Part shown: positions 21,940 to 34,042 of the stretch, piece by piece
Position numbering within the stretch: position 1 is the stretch's first letter
Layout: each line of letters opens with the position of its first letter
Source of the DNA: Alisma plantago-aquatica
Taxonomy: Eukaryota > Streptophyta > Magnoliopsida > Alismatales > Alismataceae
Direction of reading: 5' to 3'
DNA: 64,000 nucleotides
Assembly (NCBI GenBank): GCA_963693085.1
Contig: OY856409.1
Span: 298,162,558-298,226,557 of the forward strand
Made by a program: the position numbers and the translations under genes
The notes under the pieces: model-generated
Databases searched by the model: none
The model's input: only the letters and a program-made list of their open reading frames with translations
Told to the model about the DNA's origin: nothing

Positions 21940-23543
21940 TGATGCGATGATTTTGAGTCTCATTTATAGACCTGTTTTATATCTGTTTTATGCTTTAATT
22001 AGTCATTTCTATGGTTAATATCACATAATTCATCCAATTTGGTCTTTGTTGCTATTTTATGTCAAATTCCCTTTATTTCATCATTTTGAGCATTAATTGT
22101 CAATTTATTATTATTTGTGTGAATTGATGTGATCTTGTCTTTGAATTTCAGGACAAACGAGTATTTGCTTCCGTCGATACCATTGACGGAAGTCGATACC
22201 ATCGACATGGTCACAAGTTGCCAGCCGAAAGAAGCAGGAAAAAGTCGATACTATCGACTTTGATGTCGATGGTATCGAGTCACCTTCAGGTTGTTGGCGA
22301 AGAAGCAGTCGATAGTATCGACACCAAGTCGATACCATCGACGCACGGAGGCTACAGCGTTGCAAAACGACAAAACTGATGCCTAAAGGAAGTCGATACC
22401 ATCAACCCGTGTCGATGGTATCGAGATGATGTCGGGCACGACAAAGGAAGGGTTCGTTACTGCAGCGGGTCGATACCATCGACTCGCGTCGATGGTATCG
22501 ACGCCGTAGGATATGAGTTTGCTTTTTAATGATCTCAATCGGACGGCTGGAGTTAATTAACGACCTAATGAGGGACTTATACCCAAGGACGGCCGCCCAG
22601 ACGAGGGGGGATCTGATTAGCCATTGCACAAGTACCGAGGAGCAGTGGAAAGGAGAACGGAGCCCAGAAGTTCATACCAGTCGATCCGGACGCTGCCGAA
22701 GACGGATTTGACCACCGTGAGGCGGGAAAGCATGTGTTCTACGCAAAGGATCAACCGGTTCTTCTCCGTTCAGGGGTTTTCCCATTCAATTCACGTTTTT
22801 CATATGATTTCCCCTATTTCTACCATGTACTTGTGTGAGATGAACATGCATGGCTAATCCCCTCCATCTTTAGGACCGGGAGTAGCCCGAGAATTCATTG
22901 TATGACAGTTTTATAATAGTAATTCATATTTTCTCTCTTAAATCCGTGGCATAGCTTCGTTTTCTCCATATATTGTTATGCTTGATCACCATAATAATAA
23001 TCTAATGCCCTTAATCACTTCGACAGAAGGATTAACGGCTGAAAAGAGACAAAACCTACATTAATCGATAGATACCTTGAACAAGGTGGTGTAAAATTAA
23101 TGGTGGATACTGAGAGATCGTTCGTAATGCACTTAGTTTAGGGGATAGGTTACTACGACGGTGGAACCGACCTAAACCTAAGTAGTGAATTGCACCACGA
23201 CAGTGGGCAATTCTGTTTTCAGGCCACTACCCGGATAGAGAGAGGAGATTGAGGCATTATATAAAATCTAATACAATGAAAAACCACGGTGAAACCGCAA
23301 TCCTAAAGATATCCTTTTGAATTGATTAAATTAACCTTTAATTGATTGTTTGCTTTGTTTTATTTTTAATTTCTTTTAATTTTATTCAACAACCCCAATT
23401 TGTTATTTGACTTAGCTGATCGCAAATAGTTAGTAGGAGTCTCCAACATTTCCGAGTATCCCTGTGTTCGACTCGGGCCTCACAAGGCCTGTACTACTCG
23501 ACGCGTATACTTGCATTTTTAGCGCATAGTAAAATACACGTCA
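21940..23543 (+). repeat. 3' LTR of element G
   Basis: 1604 bp, preceded by TTCAAGCTTAGGGGAGTT. It differs from the 5' LTR mainly by extra dyad units (array 22173-22502). A T-rich CAG at 22149-22151 sits just before the array. Confidence 0.92.
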
Positions 23544-23548
23544 GTAGA

Positions 23549-26500
23549 CCCGCTTATGTGTGCTTTATCTGGAGAAGCACAAGAGGTCGAAGACCCAGAG
23601 GTCAAAGATTTGCTAGCTCTTCTAGATGTTGAAGGTTCTTCCAAAGATGATGACCCTGTGGAGACACTTATGCATGCTTCTCTCTGAAAAGACCCAACCA
23701 GTGAACAGGAAAAAGAAGTCCCGCCAGAACTGAAGGTTTTGCCAAGAGGCCTGGAATATCATTTTTTAGATGAGGGGAGGATGAATCCAGTAATAATCAA
23801 CTCAGAGTTGACCGACAGTCAAAAAGATTAGTTGCTCGAGGAGTTAAGGTTGAGGAGGAAAGCATTGGGGTGCTCAACCAAAGACCTGAGGGGTATAAGT
23901 CCCTCCGTGTGCATGCACATGATCCATCTGGAGGAAGACTCCAGACCATATGCCCAACCACAGAGAAAGTTAAATGAAAAGCTTCAAGAAGTTGTCAGTA
24001 AGAAAGTGATAAAGCATCAGGATGTTGGTATTATCTATGCTATTAGCAATAGTACGTTGGTGAGCCCAATCCAAGTGGTTCCAAAGAAGGGAGGTATGTC
24101 GTTGGTTAAGGGAGATGACAGAGTTGAGATTGCCACCAAGATGGTTACCGACTGGAAAATATGTATTGATTATCGTAAGCTCAATGCCGCCATCCACAAG
24201 GACCATTTCCCCCTTCCGTTCATTGATTAGATGTTGGAGCACCTAGCCCATCATTCCTACTTTTGTTGGTTAGATGGACACTCAGGTTTCTATCAGATCC
24301 CCATACACCCTGATGACCAAGAGAAGACCACCTTCACTTGCATATATAGAACTTTTGCCTTCAGGAGGATGCCCTTCGGGCTTTGTAATGCACCTGCTAC
24401 CTTCTAGAGGTGTATGAATGTAATTTTTTCTGATCTCCTCGAAGACAAAATGGAAGTGTTTATGGATGATTTCAGCGTGTACAACAACTCCTTTGATGAC
24501 TGCCTGAACAACCTATCGCTTGTGATTAGAAGGTGTGGAGAGCAAAGCCTAACTCTGAATTGAGAGAAATGTCATTTCATGGTTCGAGAGAGCATAGTTC
24601 TGGGGCACAAGGTGTCCAATAGAGGTATTGAGGTTGATCCGTCCAAATTTGAGGTGATTACTAAGCTACCTCCACCCACAACTGTTATAGGTATCCGCAG
24701 TTTCTTGGGTCACGTCGGCTATTACCAAAGGTTTATTAAAGATTTCTCGAGAATAGCAAAACCTCTTTCCAACCTCTTGGTGAAAGATGTGAAGTTCGAC
24801 TTCACAGATGAATGTATGGAGGCGTTCTCCAGGCTGAAGGATGCCTTAGTATCTACACCTATTCTCTAGTCTCCCAACTGGAATCTCCCGTTTGAGCTTA
24901 TGTGCGATGCTAGTGACTTTGCCATTGGTGCGGTTCTAGGCCAAAAGAAGGAAAAGTAGCACCACGTCATTTTCTACGCAAGTAAGACCTTTGACGAAGC
25001 TCAATTGAATTACACGACTATTGAAAAGGAGATGTTGTCTATTGTGTATGCTTTTGACAAGTTCAGGTCCTACCTTGTGGGTTCTAAGGTAATAGTGCAT
25101 ACCGACCATGGGCCTATCAAGTACCTGATGCAGATAAAGGACGCTAAGCCCAGGTTACTATGCTAGGCATTGTTGTTACAGGAATTTGATCATGAGATAA
25201 AAGATACGAAGGGTTCAGAAAATGTGGTCACCGACCACCTCTCAAGGATTCGGGTGGAAGATCACCAGCCACTACCCATCAATGAAAGTTATCCCGATGA
25301 ATCCATATATGCTGCCCAGACAGCCAACCCACAGGGGCCATGGTATGCAGATTTCTACAACTACCTAGCTTGTAAACAGCTTCCCCCATATATGTCTTAT
25401 AATTAGAAGAAGAAATTCTTCTTTGATTTAAAGAATTACTACTGGGATGATCCTTTGTTGTTTAGACATTGTGCCAATGGGTTATATCGAAGATATATAC
25501 CTGAGGAGGAAGCCCCAAAAATTCTATTTGAGTGTCACTCCTCTCCATATGGAGGACACCTGGGAGGCAAGAGGACTGCTACTAAGATCCTCCATTCAGG
25601 TTTTAACTAGCCAACTTTGTTCAAGGATGCACATGCTTATGTGAAGTCCTACAATGAATGTCAACGAACTGGAAACATCTCTCTCTAAAATGAGATGCCA
25701 CTTTCAGATTGGATCAAGGTGAAGATCTTCGATGTTTGGGGTATAGATTACATGGGTCCCTTCCCTTCTTCCTATGGTTTTAAATATATCTTGGTTGCGG
25801 TTGATTATGTCTCTAAGTGGGTTGAAGCGGTGCCCACCATTACGTGTGATGCTAAAGCAGTAATAAAGCTCTTTACTAAGATTATCTTTCCGAGATTCGG
25901 AGTGCTGAGAACCGTCATTAGTGATGGCGGTTCTCAATTTGCTGAGAAATAGTTTGAGTCTCACTTGCAGAAGTATGGCGTACGTCACAAGGTCGCAATG
26001 CCATACCACCCACAGAAATCCGGACAGGTCGAGGTCTCTAATCGGCAAATCAAGCAGATTTTAGAAAAGACAGTTGACAAGTCCCGCATGGACTGGTCAG
26101 CTAAACTAGATGATGCTCTTTGGGCATACAAAATAGCTTTTAAGATGCATTTGGGTACCACACCCTACCGCTTGATTTATGGGAAAACATGCCACCTTCC
26201 TTTGGAGCTCGAGCACAAAGCGTTCTGGGCGATCAAACACCTCAACATTGACCCGACACTAGCTGGAAAGAAAAGATTTCTTCAGCTTCAGGAGCTTGAA
26301 GAATTGAGACTCCATGCTTATGAAAATGAAAGGATCTACAAGCTAAGGACCAAGATCTAGCATGGCGCCCACCTGAGGAAGAAGGACGTCAATGAAGGTG
26401 ACAAAGTTTTATTATTTAAATCTTCTATCTGCCTCTTTCCAGGAAAGTTGCGAACTCGATGGTCCGAGTCTTTCACCGTTGCAAAGATCTATCCATCCAG

Positions 26501-26597
26501 AATGATGGAGCTCTATGACAAAGAAGATCCGGCGAATGTTTTTCCAGTGAACGGGCATAGAGTAAAAAGGTTTTATGAAGATGAAGCATTTGTCTAA
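23549..26597 (+). pseudogene. Pol of element C: reverse transcriptase, RNase H, integrase
   Basis: One frame continues from gag-protease across G to TAA 26595-26597, with about a dozen premature stops and no indel that I can find. RT about 23900-24600 with CIDYRKLN, FGLCNAPATF and FMDD (24459-24470). RNase H about 24880-25250 with catalytic residues kept (MCDASD, TIEKEML, VHTDH). Integrase about 25480-26250: the zinc-binding part has lost one Cys (SYNEC for the usual SCxxC), while the DDE core keeps Asp 25746, Asp 25923 and Glu 26031. These enzymes copy the RNA and insert the DNA. The catalytic residues survive although the gene carries many stops. Confidence 0.88.
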
Positions 26598-26689
26598 AGA
26601 TCAGAGATGCCCCTGCAGGATGTTGAAGCTACAACTGCCGAGGCAACATAGAAGGATTTGAAGCTATCAAGCTAACGACACAAAGCACA

Positions 26690-26835
26690 GTGCTTTTCGG
26701 GAGGCAGCCCGAATCTTTACTTTTCTAGAATAGGATGTTATTTCCTTTCCTACAGAAAAACATTATGAACATTATCATTGAAATAAGGCCCAAGTCAGTG
26801 TATGCACCACATACACAAACTCACTTATTTTGCAG
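26690..26835 (+). other. Post-pol hairpin and acceptor-like site of element C
   Basis: TTCGGG-AGGCAG-CCCGAA (26696-26713) is a perfect 6-bp stem with the loop type of G's hairpin but a different stem sequence. A T-rich stretch ending GCAG is at 26833-26835. Confidence 0.65.
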
Positions 26836-27054
26836 GCCACTGACTCAGTTTTATTTAGCCTTGGTGAGTAATACTATCTGAGGCTAAAAGTCTCCTTTTA
26901 GGCCAATGATGCTTTACCCATCAATGCTTTCTGATTTCAAATTCTTCATCCTTTGTGTTGCTTTACGTTTTACCTTTCTTTTTGACATATCAGGCACGCT
27001 TGCTAGTGCCTTTTTCCCTCTACGTGACAATCTTTCTTATCGCCTAGTTTTCTC

Positions 27055-28020
27055 TATCAGGCGACACCCTCAAATCTTTAAGTAGTTTGTCGGGCACAGT
27101 ATAACAACTACCTATCACGCGTTCCATTGTATCGGCCATATAATGCGACAAGGGATGAAGACCCTACTGGGAAAGTGTGTCGGCCGACCCAAGGATGCCA
27201 CATGACATGCACTAAGCATGCCCAGGAAGGCGAATCGCTTCCCAATGCAATGGATTAGATTGATTTTACCATGTTATGGAAAATGATGTGCCTTATCGCG
27301 CGACGTGTGTCCCAATTTTACCCGTTTACCCTGCTCACCACGGCTATATATAGTAACTTCTGATTAACTGTGTCGAGCTCATAATTTACTTTTCACCTAC
27401 TCCCTTATCGTGCATCCTTGTGCTTACTCCAGCTCTAGTGTCGGCCATCCTCTTCTCGATACCCTTGTCGCGTGTCGACCATCTCCCGCCCGATAGATGT
27501 ATAAACCTGATACACACTATCAAGTGGTTCAAACGTTCATGTCATTCAACCGTATCGGCCAGGATGTATTACACGATATGCTTTTCACATAGAACCTGTG
27601 TCGGGCAAGAACTTCGCCTTGTGTCGTGCTTCATTTATTACGTGATAGGTTTTTCTTCGCCGCTTTAATTGACATATCAGTCTTTTCCATCTATCGTGTG
27701 ATGCACGTGTCACGTGATATATTTTCCCAAGCGACGCGACCTTGAGCACCTGTGTCGGGTAAGATGCACATGTTCATGATGGGTAACCCTTATCGCCCGA
27801 TCTGTTTTATGAAGGGTTTGGATTGTATCGGGCGATACGAGTTGTTGCCCGACACGATGGTGTATCGTGCAAGCTTTTATCGGGCACCCGTGTCGGGTAG
27901 GATGCATTTTCAGCAACCCGATATCAATATGCCCTATCGGCCATACCTTGTATCGGGCGACAAGATGCATTTATCTCCGCTTGATACCAACCTACTTGTT
28001 TTTACTATTGTGTCGGACCA
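27055..28020 (+). repeat. Internal TRTCGGGC motif array of element C
   Basis: More than twenty copies of TATCGGGCGATA, TGTCGGGC, TATCGGCC, CCCGACACGA and relatives, the same motif as the C LTR, in both orientations. TATATATA at 27345-27352 lies within the array, after its first third. The third ORF follows. No credible protein is encoded in the array itself. Confidence 0.75.
27345..27352 (+). promoter_or_regulatory. Internal TATA-like box of element C
   Basis: TATATATA in CACGGCTATATATAGTAAC. The surrounding ACGGCTATATATAG resembles LTR core promoters here. It is about 680 bp before the first recognisable third-ORF codons. Confidence 0.4.
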
Positions 28021-28026
28021 GAGCCT

Positions 28027-29694
28027 TTGGATCATTCACCAGGCTGGTTCACGCCAAGATACGAAGAACATAGACAGTGGTACGCAGAGTTGGCACCCAA
28101 AGTCTACCGGCCAACCCGCTTCTGCCACCAGTCATCCTTCCATCAAATAGGCATTTTCAACATGCTCGAGAATGTCCTAAGAGATGGTGGGCTAAGTAAG
28201 CTATGCTTCAGCTACCCCACTTCATACATTGAACTCACAAGGGAGTTCATGTCGTCCCTCCATCAGGTCAAGAATACACCAGTAGAAGCTAAAAGATTCG
28301 ACGGACCAGACAGATTGAAGGGGCACATGTATAATGAAGATCATGATATCTTTGAGAGATTTCTCAATGAGATCTTATACTCAAGTGAAGCTGAAAGGGA
28401 GCTTCTAAACAACGGGGTCAGAATCACTGAGAGCGATGGGTTCAACCCAATTGCACTCTAGAGGAAGCTAACCGGTGAGTCTTCATTCATGCCGAGAAGC
28501 AAGGTGGTGGCGGTGCACTCCTACTTTTGGAGAATAGTGCACAAGATCATGGTGTGCCTACTCTTTAGTAAGTACAAAACAAGCAACTTATACACTGAAG
28601 AGCTCCACCTCATATGGTATATGATAGAGGGGTGCACGATCAACTTAGGGCAATTCTTGCTCAACATGCTACATCTAGTGAAGGATGCCGCCAAGGACTA
28701 CAATATGGGAGGGCTTGTCAATCTGATCGCGGTAGGGTTAGAATACCCAAAGGAGCCGTGTGGCCTATTGAGGATGAGAGGTGATGACATGATCGACATC
28801 AAGTTCCTAATAAGGGCAAACATCATCAAAAAGGAGGGCCACCACTATTTCTACAAGTTCACAAGGACCGACACCATCCTACCCCTCCCACTCTATGCCA
28901 ATTACGACACAGAGAAGCTGGTCTTCACCATAGCGGAAATTGAAGCTGTGGTAGTCGAAGCTGCTTACACCGCCACCACAAGGGTACAAGAAAGGGTGGC
29001 CGCTGCAAGAAGAACAATCCCTCTCGACGCTTGGTAGGACAATTCATCGGCGATTGTCGCCTCCTCCGAGCTGTCCACCGCCACCACACAACTAACGATA
29101 GCTTTCCCTAAAGCCGCTGTTGCTTCTCCTGAACTAGCCGTGGCCGACACAACAACAACCACCTCGGCTACTGAGGAAACAATGATGATCGTTGGAGTCA
29201 TCGACACCACTGAGGCAGAAACAATGATGATAGCCCCCGAGGACGCTACTGTGGAAGAGACAACGGCAACTCCTAAAGCTTCAGTCGCACCTATGATGGT
29301 AGAAGTAGTGGTGAAGTCAAACACCAACAATGATGTCTTCACTGAGCTCTTGGAGGCGGAGCTCAGAGCTATGCAGCCGACACCGACGCCACTGCCAGTG
29401 ACACCGACGATCACTGCAGAGGAGGATGATGAGAGTCAGATTATTAATCAACATCTGTCCACTCCGCGCCCCTCTCCACCACCCCAGGCCGATGAGGAGG
29501 AGGCAATCACAAAGGTGCCAACGCCTCACCCTGAAGCCATGCCCTCACAGACGGTTCAGATGGACTCAACCCCTATTGATGACGTGCATTCCTTCGGCCG
29601 AGCTTCACATGCGAGGAGCGCTACTCTAAGCCGAAGCCGATCAACTACAGCTCCCTCATCATTAGGGCAGATCTTTGGCAGTAGTCAGACGTAA
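28027..29694 (+). pseudogene. Athila-type third ORF of element C (two stops, start lost)
   Basis: A single frame of 556 codons has TAG at 28459-28461 and 29035-29037. No ATG begins the recognisable part (PTRF motif), so the start is degraded or upstream. The N-terminal part (PTRF, VLRDGG, ELTREFMSSL) and the central helical block (RIVHKIM, ELHLIWYM, GQFLLNML, MGGLV) align with the third ORF of G at modest identity, so the two are homologous. The tail is Thr/Ala-rich, then Pro- and Glu-rich. Family: Athila ORF-1-like by my reading, molecular role unknown. It sits downstream of the internal motif array and TATA-like box, as in G. Confidence 0.75.
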
Positions 29695-29834
29695 TTTTCC
29701 CCAGGGGCATCTCAAAAATTCCTTTAAACCCCTTGACCAAAGACTATGCTTGGCTTTGAAGAAATATCACAAACAAAGTTTTAAAATAGATACAGATTGA
29801 TTGAGGACAATCAAAATGCTAAGTTTGGGGGAGT
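29695..29834 (+). other. 3' untranslated region and polypurine tract of element C
   Basis: Short non-coding tail ending in AAGTTTGGGGGAGT (29821-29834), the primer for plus-strand DNA synthesis by position next to the 3' LTR. Confidence 0.75.
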
Positions 29835-31773
29835 TAATAACACCCATTTTATGGCTGTTAAAGCCTATATTTTGCTATAAAACCTGCCTCCTAAACTGTG
29901 TTCCTCTCCATTTTATCTTATTATTTGTATAGAAATAACCCACACTACGCTGCTAACAACATTTCCTATCTTTTGTAGAGTTTCCTTCGTTTTCCACTCA
30001 AAGAATGCTAAATTGGCCCATCCCGGCCGATCTACAACAAGCAAGCTACCCCGACCCTCCTTATGGTGCGCGACACACCCCATTACCCATCGTGGTCGTT
30101 GCCCGAAACGGTGGATATCCGACATGGGGGTGTCGCGTAGAGAGGAGTTCTGACAAGCGACACACTACTTACCCGATAAGGGATCTTGCCCACCACGATC
30201 CGTCGGCTTGACACAGTCTATCGAGCGACAAGGCCACCCATCGGTGCAGTAACCCGACATAGCTTTTACCCGAAACGACCTAGCACGACTCACTCGCAAC
30301 CCGACACACGATGGTCCCCGCCAACCCATGCCGGGTAATGGACGTATGGGCCGTCTCCCCAAGGCCAGGTGGGCGAAGCAGACAGAGGACACATGGCCCA
30401 ACCAGGACCGCAACCCCTACCAGCCACTCCTTATAAATAGCAACTATAGGACTTTGATGGGACACGTCAGAACCATACGAGAGCTAACTTTGGAAACGCA
30501 GCTAGTGTGTGGAGTTCCCAGGCGTACTGGGCGATACTAGGTGAGCAAACTCCCAACCCGAGAGGGGCGGGAGGAGTTCACTTAGAACTCGTCCCAGTAA
30601 CTGCAGTAGCATGAGATGACCGTGAAGGCTACCCTAATATGCCAGGTTCCTAGATGGGCCACAACCTGAGATGGCTCGCCCCTCTACACCTGATACAAGG
30701 AACCCAAGAGCCTAAGTGTTCCCTAATCCGACTCGATACTGAACCCGATATGGACCAACCGCCAAGGTGTGTCACTTGATAGGGATGGCATCCCGACACG
30801 ATCGTATCGGGTAGGGAGTCCCTCCCGATATGCCCTAGCCGTCACGATTCTAAACTTGACATGGTCAAGAGCCTAAAATAGACATATCAGGCAGAGCTCC
30901 TACCCGGTATCTGGTTAGGGGAACCTTAGGGGTCCGTTGCTGTACATCGACCTCCTAAATCAAGGAGACCGATATTTATCTTTCCCTTTTTACTGCATTT
31001 TACTTTCAGTTCCCTATGCATTGTAACTAAACCTTATACTCTCTTAGAGCTTATTGGAATCTATGGAGTTTATCTCATATTATTCTGTGTATGGCTCCTT
31101 TTTGTTGGATGATTTCTTTATAGCATATGAACTCTAGTCTTTTATTTTGGATCACACTTTTGACTAGCTATCGAATCATTTTTCTTGTTTTGACACCCTT
31201 GAGAGGAGGTTGTCGCAACTCTAGAGTTCAGTCTGATCTGGGTGTATGAGAGTAACCATGACCAAGGCTGCTTTGGTTTACCTTACCACTCTAATCTATG
31301 ACCACTACCCTTGAGAGAGGGAGTTGGCACATGGTTAGAGGCACCCACTTTGAGAGAAGAGAATGTGGGACGTTTTCCAATGTCGCTTGTTATGCCTAAG
31401 CTTTCTTCCTTCATGTCTTACCTTGATGACAGTCTTATTCTCCTGGCTTCTAATATACAAAACCCCTATAAAAATTACTAAACCCTAAAATCAAAATCTT
31501 TCCAGTAACTCCAGTTGGAGATAACCTTTTAGTTTGATTTCTTTGTGGGGCTTTTTTTGTTGCAACCAACCCTATCCTTTTACCCATTTGGTGTGCTTAG
31601 ACAAGTAAAACTGAAGTTCCGAAGCGCCATTCCTCCTATCCCTGCGTTTGATCCCAAACTACTTTGACATTGTGCTAGTTGCAGGTGTCTCAGACATTTG
31701 GGTATTATAAATTATAAAAGTTAGATGACTTAGACACGTCTCCACTCTCTGGACCCGCGTCTGAGGCTGATCA
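29835..31773 (+). repeat. 3' LTR of element C
   Basis: 1939 bp, start mutated from TG to TA (TAATAACACCC), end CTGATCA. Roughly 90-93% identical to the 5' LTR by eye in sampled stretches. TATAAATA is kept at 30432; the CAG before the array is now TAG (29976-29978). Confidence 0.88.
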
Positions 31774-34042
31774 CTAACCCTTTTATACAGAGGGACCTCA
31801 AGGCCATAGCCAAGAGCTAACCCTTTATCAACAATATTATAATGGAGTTGTATATATATGTGTGTTCAAGTTATAAAACCGACGAGGAAAACATTAAGTA
31901 AGACATAACAATACTACATGGCAATATTTGAGCAAGTAAACAAACAAGCATACAATACATGTCTTTTCAAGCAAGAAAGTGATATTCATATAACTAGATA
32001 AGGCCCATACCTAATTTAGAGATTCAAAATCTAACGTATCCTTCATCATCTAGCCACATGCCAAACCTGATTAACAACAAGATTGTATACATGCATTAGA
32101 TTCTCATTATTAACCCTAACTAGATACATTTTAGGGTTTTGACCAAGATAGGTTCCAAGTTGCTTATTAGTACATTAGATGACCTTATACTGATCTATAG
32201 GTCATCATGATGGTGTGGTTCGAGTTTGATGCCATAACAACGTCCCATGCACTTTCTATGATCATTTTAAGATTTCCAGTCACATATGCACATAATCGAT
32301 CAAAAGACTAATAACAGAGCATCCTAGATCATGATTCATCAATTCAAGAGGTCTGGACATAAAGATGATTTATATCAGCAACATTGAGTCATCAAAAGCA
32401 CATAAAAAGATTAAGTGGGTGTTCATTAGAAACAAGAATAGCAATTTGGGGTAAAGTTCATCATTAAAGTCCAAAATAAGGACATATGTACAAAAAGGGT
32501 CCTTTATGAACAATAGGGAGAGTAGGACCTTCATTTAGTTCAATTATATATTACAAGTATTGATTTAAGGATCATAGGGTAGATTGAGTAATCAAGATCC
32601 AAGTTTGCATCAAAATCATAAATCCACTATACTCCAAATGCTTAAAGTATGCATCTTTTGGTAAAAGAGAGAACAAACAATGGAATTAGGCCCTCAAACC
32701 TAGTCCATTGTGTATATCTTTTTGAAAGGATCAATTTGATATATAATTTGACTATATTTAGCCTTAGGATCTGAGAGATATCAAAATTTGAAAATTAAAT
32801 CAAGAACTATAGGATAATGAGTAGCATACCATGCTAATCATGTGAACGATCCCGACCATTCATTCTTGATCCCGCAACCACTCTCCTATGTGTGGCCTGG
32901 CCTTTGGTCTTGGGCCTATTTTTCTTACTGGGCCACTCTCACCCAAGCACTCAGCCTACAGCCGGCTCATCTCCTTCACCCGGCTTGTCTCCACACACGT
33001 CTCTGTTTCCCATACGGGAACAAAGCAGAGATAGGGGACGACACTCTGGCATCTCCTGCGTTCGACACACTCAAGCCTTCCATAATGAAGCAGGTCAAAG
33101 GGATATCGGGGCTCCATGAGTGCGATCCTCCCAAGTAGCGTGCGCCAGACTCGTCTCCGGCTGCCGACACCCCTCAACACAAACCCTATTCCATCCTGTA
33201 GGAATAGAGGACTAACAGGGGAAACATCCCCATCTCAAAAAGTGGTGATTGGAGCACTGCCATGGCCAGGAAACTTGGTCGTCCCAAGCGGTTTGGACTC
33301 GGACTGCGTCATCGGGGGTACTAGAGTTCTTAAGGTTCATCCTTCTCACCACTCCAAGGCGGCAAACAGGGGTAGGGTCAAGTAGGTAACTATTGTTGGG
33401 ATGTCGGTTGTAAGGGGGGAGAGTTGGCGGCTGGGGGAGACTAGGGAAAAGAGTAAGGAAGCCAAAGGAAGGGGGGGTTATAAAGAGCAAGTGAAGGTTT
33501 TAGGGTTTCCTTCAGTACCATCGTGCTGTTAGATTCTTGTATTTCCCAATCTAGTTGGAGGAGAGGATGACTCTCTTATCAAATGCTTCTTTCCATTTTA
33601 GGAAGAAGGAAAAAACTAGGAAGATGGGCTTCGCATCCAGTATTGGGCCCAAAATCTTTATTGCCATAGAAATCAATTAAATCAAGAATAGATTAAGACA
33701 ACCTTTGTAAACTCATAAGTCGGGCTCTCAAGGTCCAAAAGATGTGATTCTTGAGTCATTAGATTCATATTCGAAAGATCTACCACTTGGCATATAATAG
33801 GGAGCAAGTATATCACATTGAATAGGTTCAAAAATTTCTTACAAAAGGGTGATATGTTAAGAGCTAAAAACTTAGGTTCATGAGAAAATTATGTCCCAAA
33901 GGTGAAAATCAAGCATATAGTAATCAAAATGGGTCATCGACAAGTTGAGTTGTCATGGAATTAAACTCATGTTGAGTGATCTGAGTTACTAATAGAGAGA
34001 GAGAAATAGTATAATGAAGGAGAGAGAAAATTGAGGTTGTCA
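31774..34042 (-). repeat. 3' LTR of element E, proximal part
   Basis: Continues the E LTR after C and ends TGTCA (minus-strand TGACAACC start). A GC-richer block (32870-33400), mirrored at 42600-43100 in the other LTR, has open frames that are not conserved as protein. A weak minus TTTATAA at 33478-33484 is a possible TATA box. Confidence 0.83.

Larger units (their letters stand above)
13813..23543 (+). mobile_element. Element G: pol-less Athila-like element keeping gag-protease and third ORF
   Basis: Flanked by perfect GTAGA duplications (13808-13812, 23544-23548). LTRs at 13813-15339 and 21940-23543 are about 97% identical by eye outside the array. Interior: perfect 18-nt tRNA-Asp-type primer site, gag-protease (15525-17858), conserved hairpin, dyad array, TATA-like box, third ORF (18831-20384), non-coding 3' region, polypurine tract. 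Reverse transcriptase, RNase H and integrase are absent: the sequence that normally follows pol begins right after the protease stop. It must have moved using enzymes from another element. It is the youngest insertion in its nest. Confidence 0.93.
9410..31773 (+). mobile_element. Element C: full-length Athila-like Ty3/gypsy element with third ORF
   Basis: Order: 5' LTR 9410-11350, tRNA-Asp-type primer site, gag-protease 11582-13812, nested element G (13813-23543), pol 23549-26597, conserved hairpin, internal motif array, third ORF about 28027-29694, polypurine tract, 3' LTR 29835-31773. LTR lengths are 1941 and 1939 bp. It sits in the LTR of E with CTAAT/CTAAC flanks (4 of 5 match); the uninterrupted copy at 36720 shows CTAAC. 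Without G it is about 12.6 kb. Premature stops make it non-functional, though most catalytic residues remain. Confidence 0.9.

Noticed and set aside
28965..29414. 149-codon minus-strand frame rich in Val/Ser/Thr
   Set aside because: Antisense shadow of the Thr/Ala-rich tail of the third ORF of C.
32842..33490. GC-richer block with several 60-98 codon frames, duplicated at 42600-43220
   Set aside because: It is part of the two LTRs of E. The frames are not conserved between the copies, so this is LTR promoter/leader DNA, not a gene.
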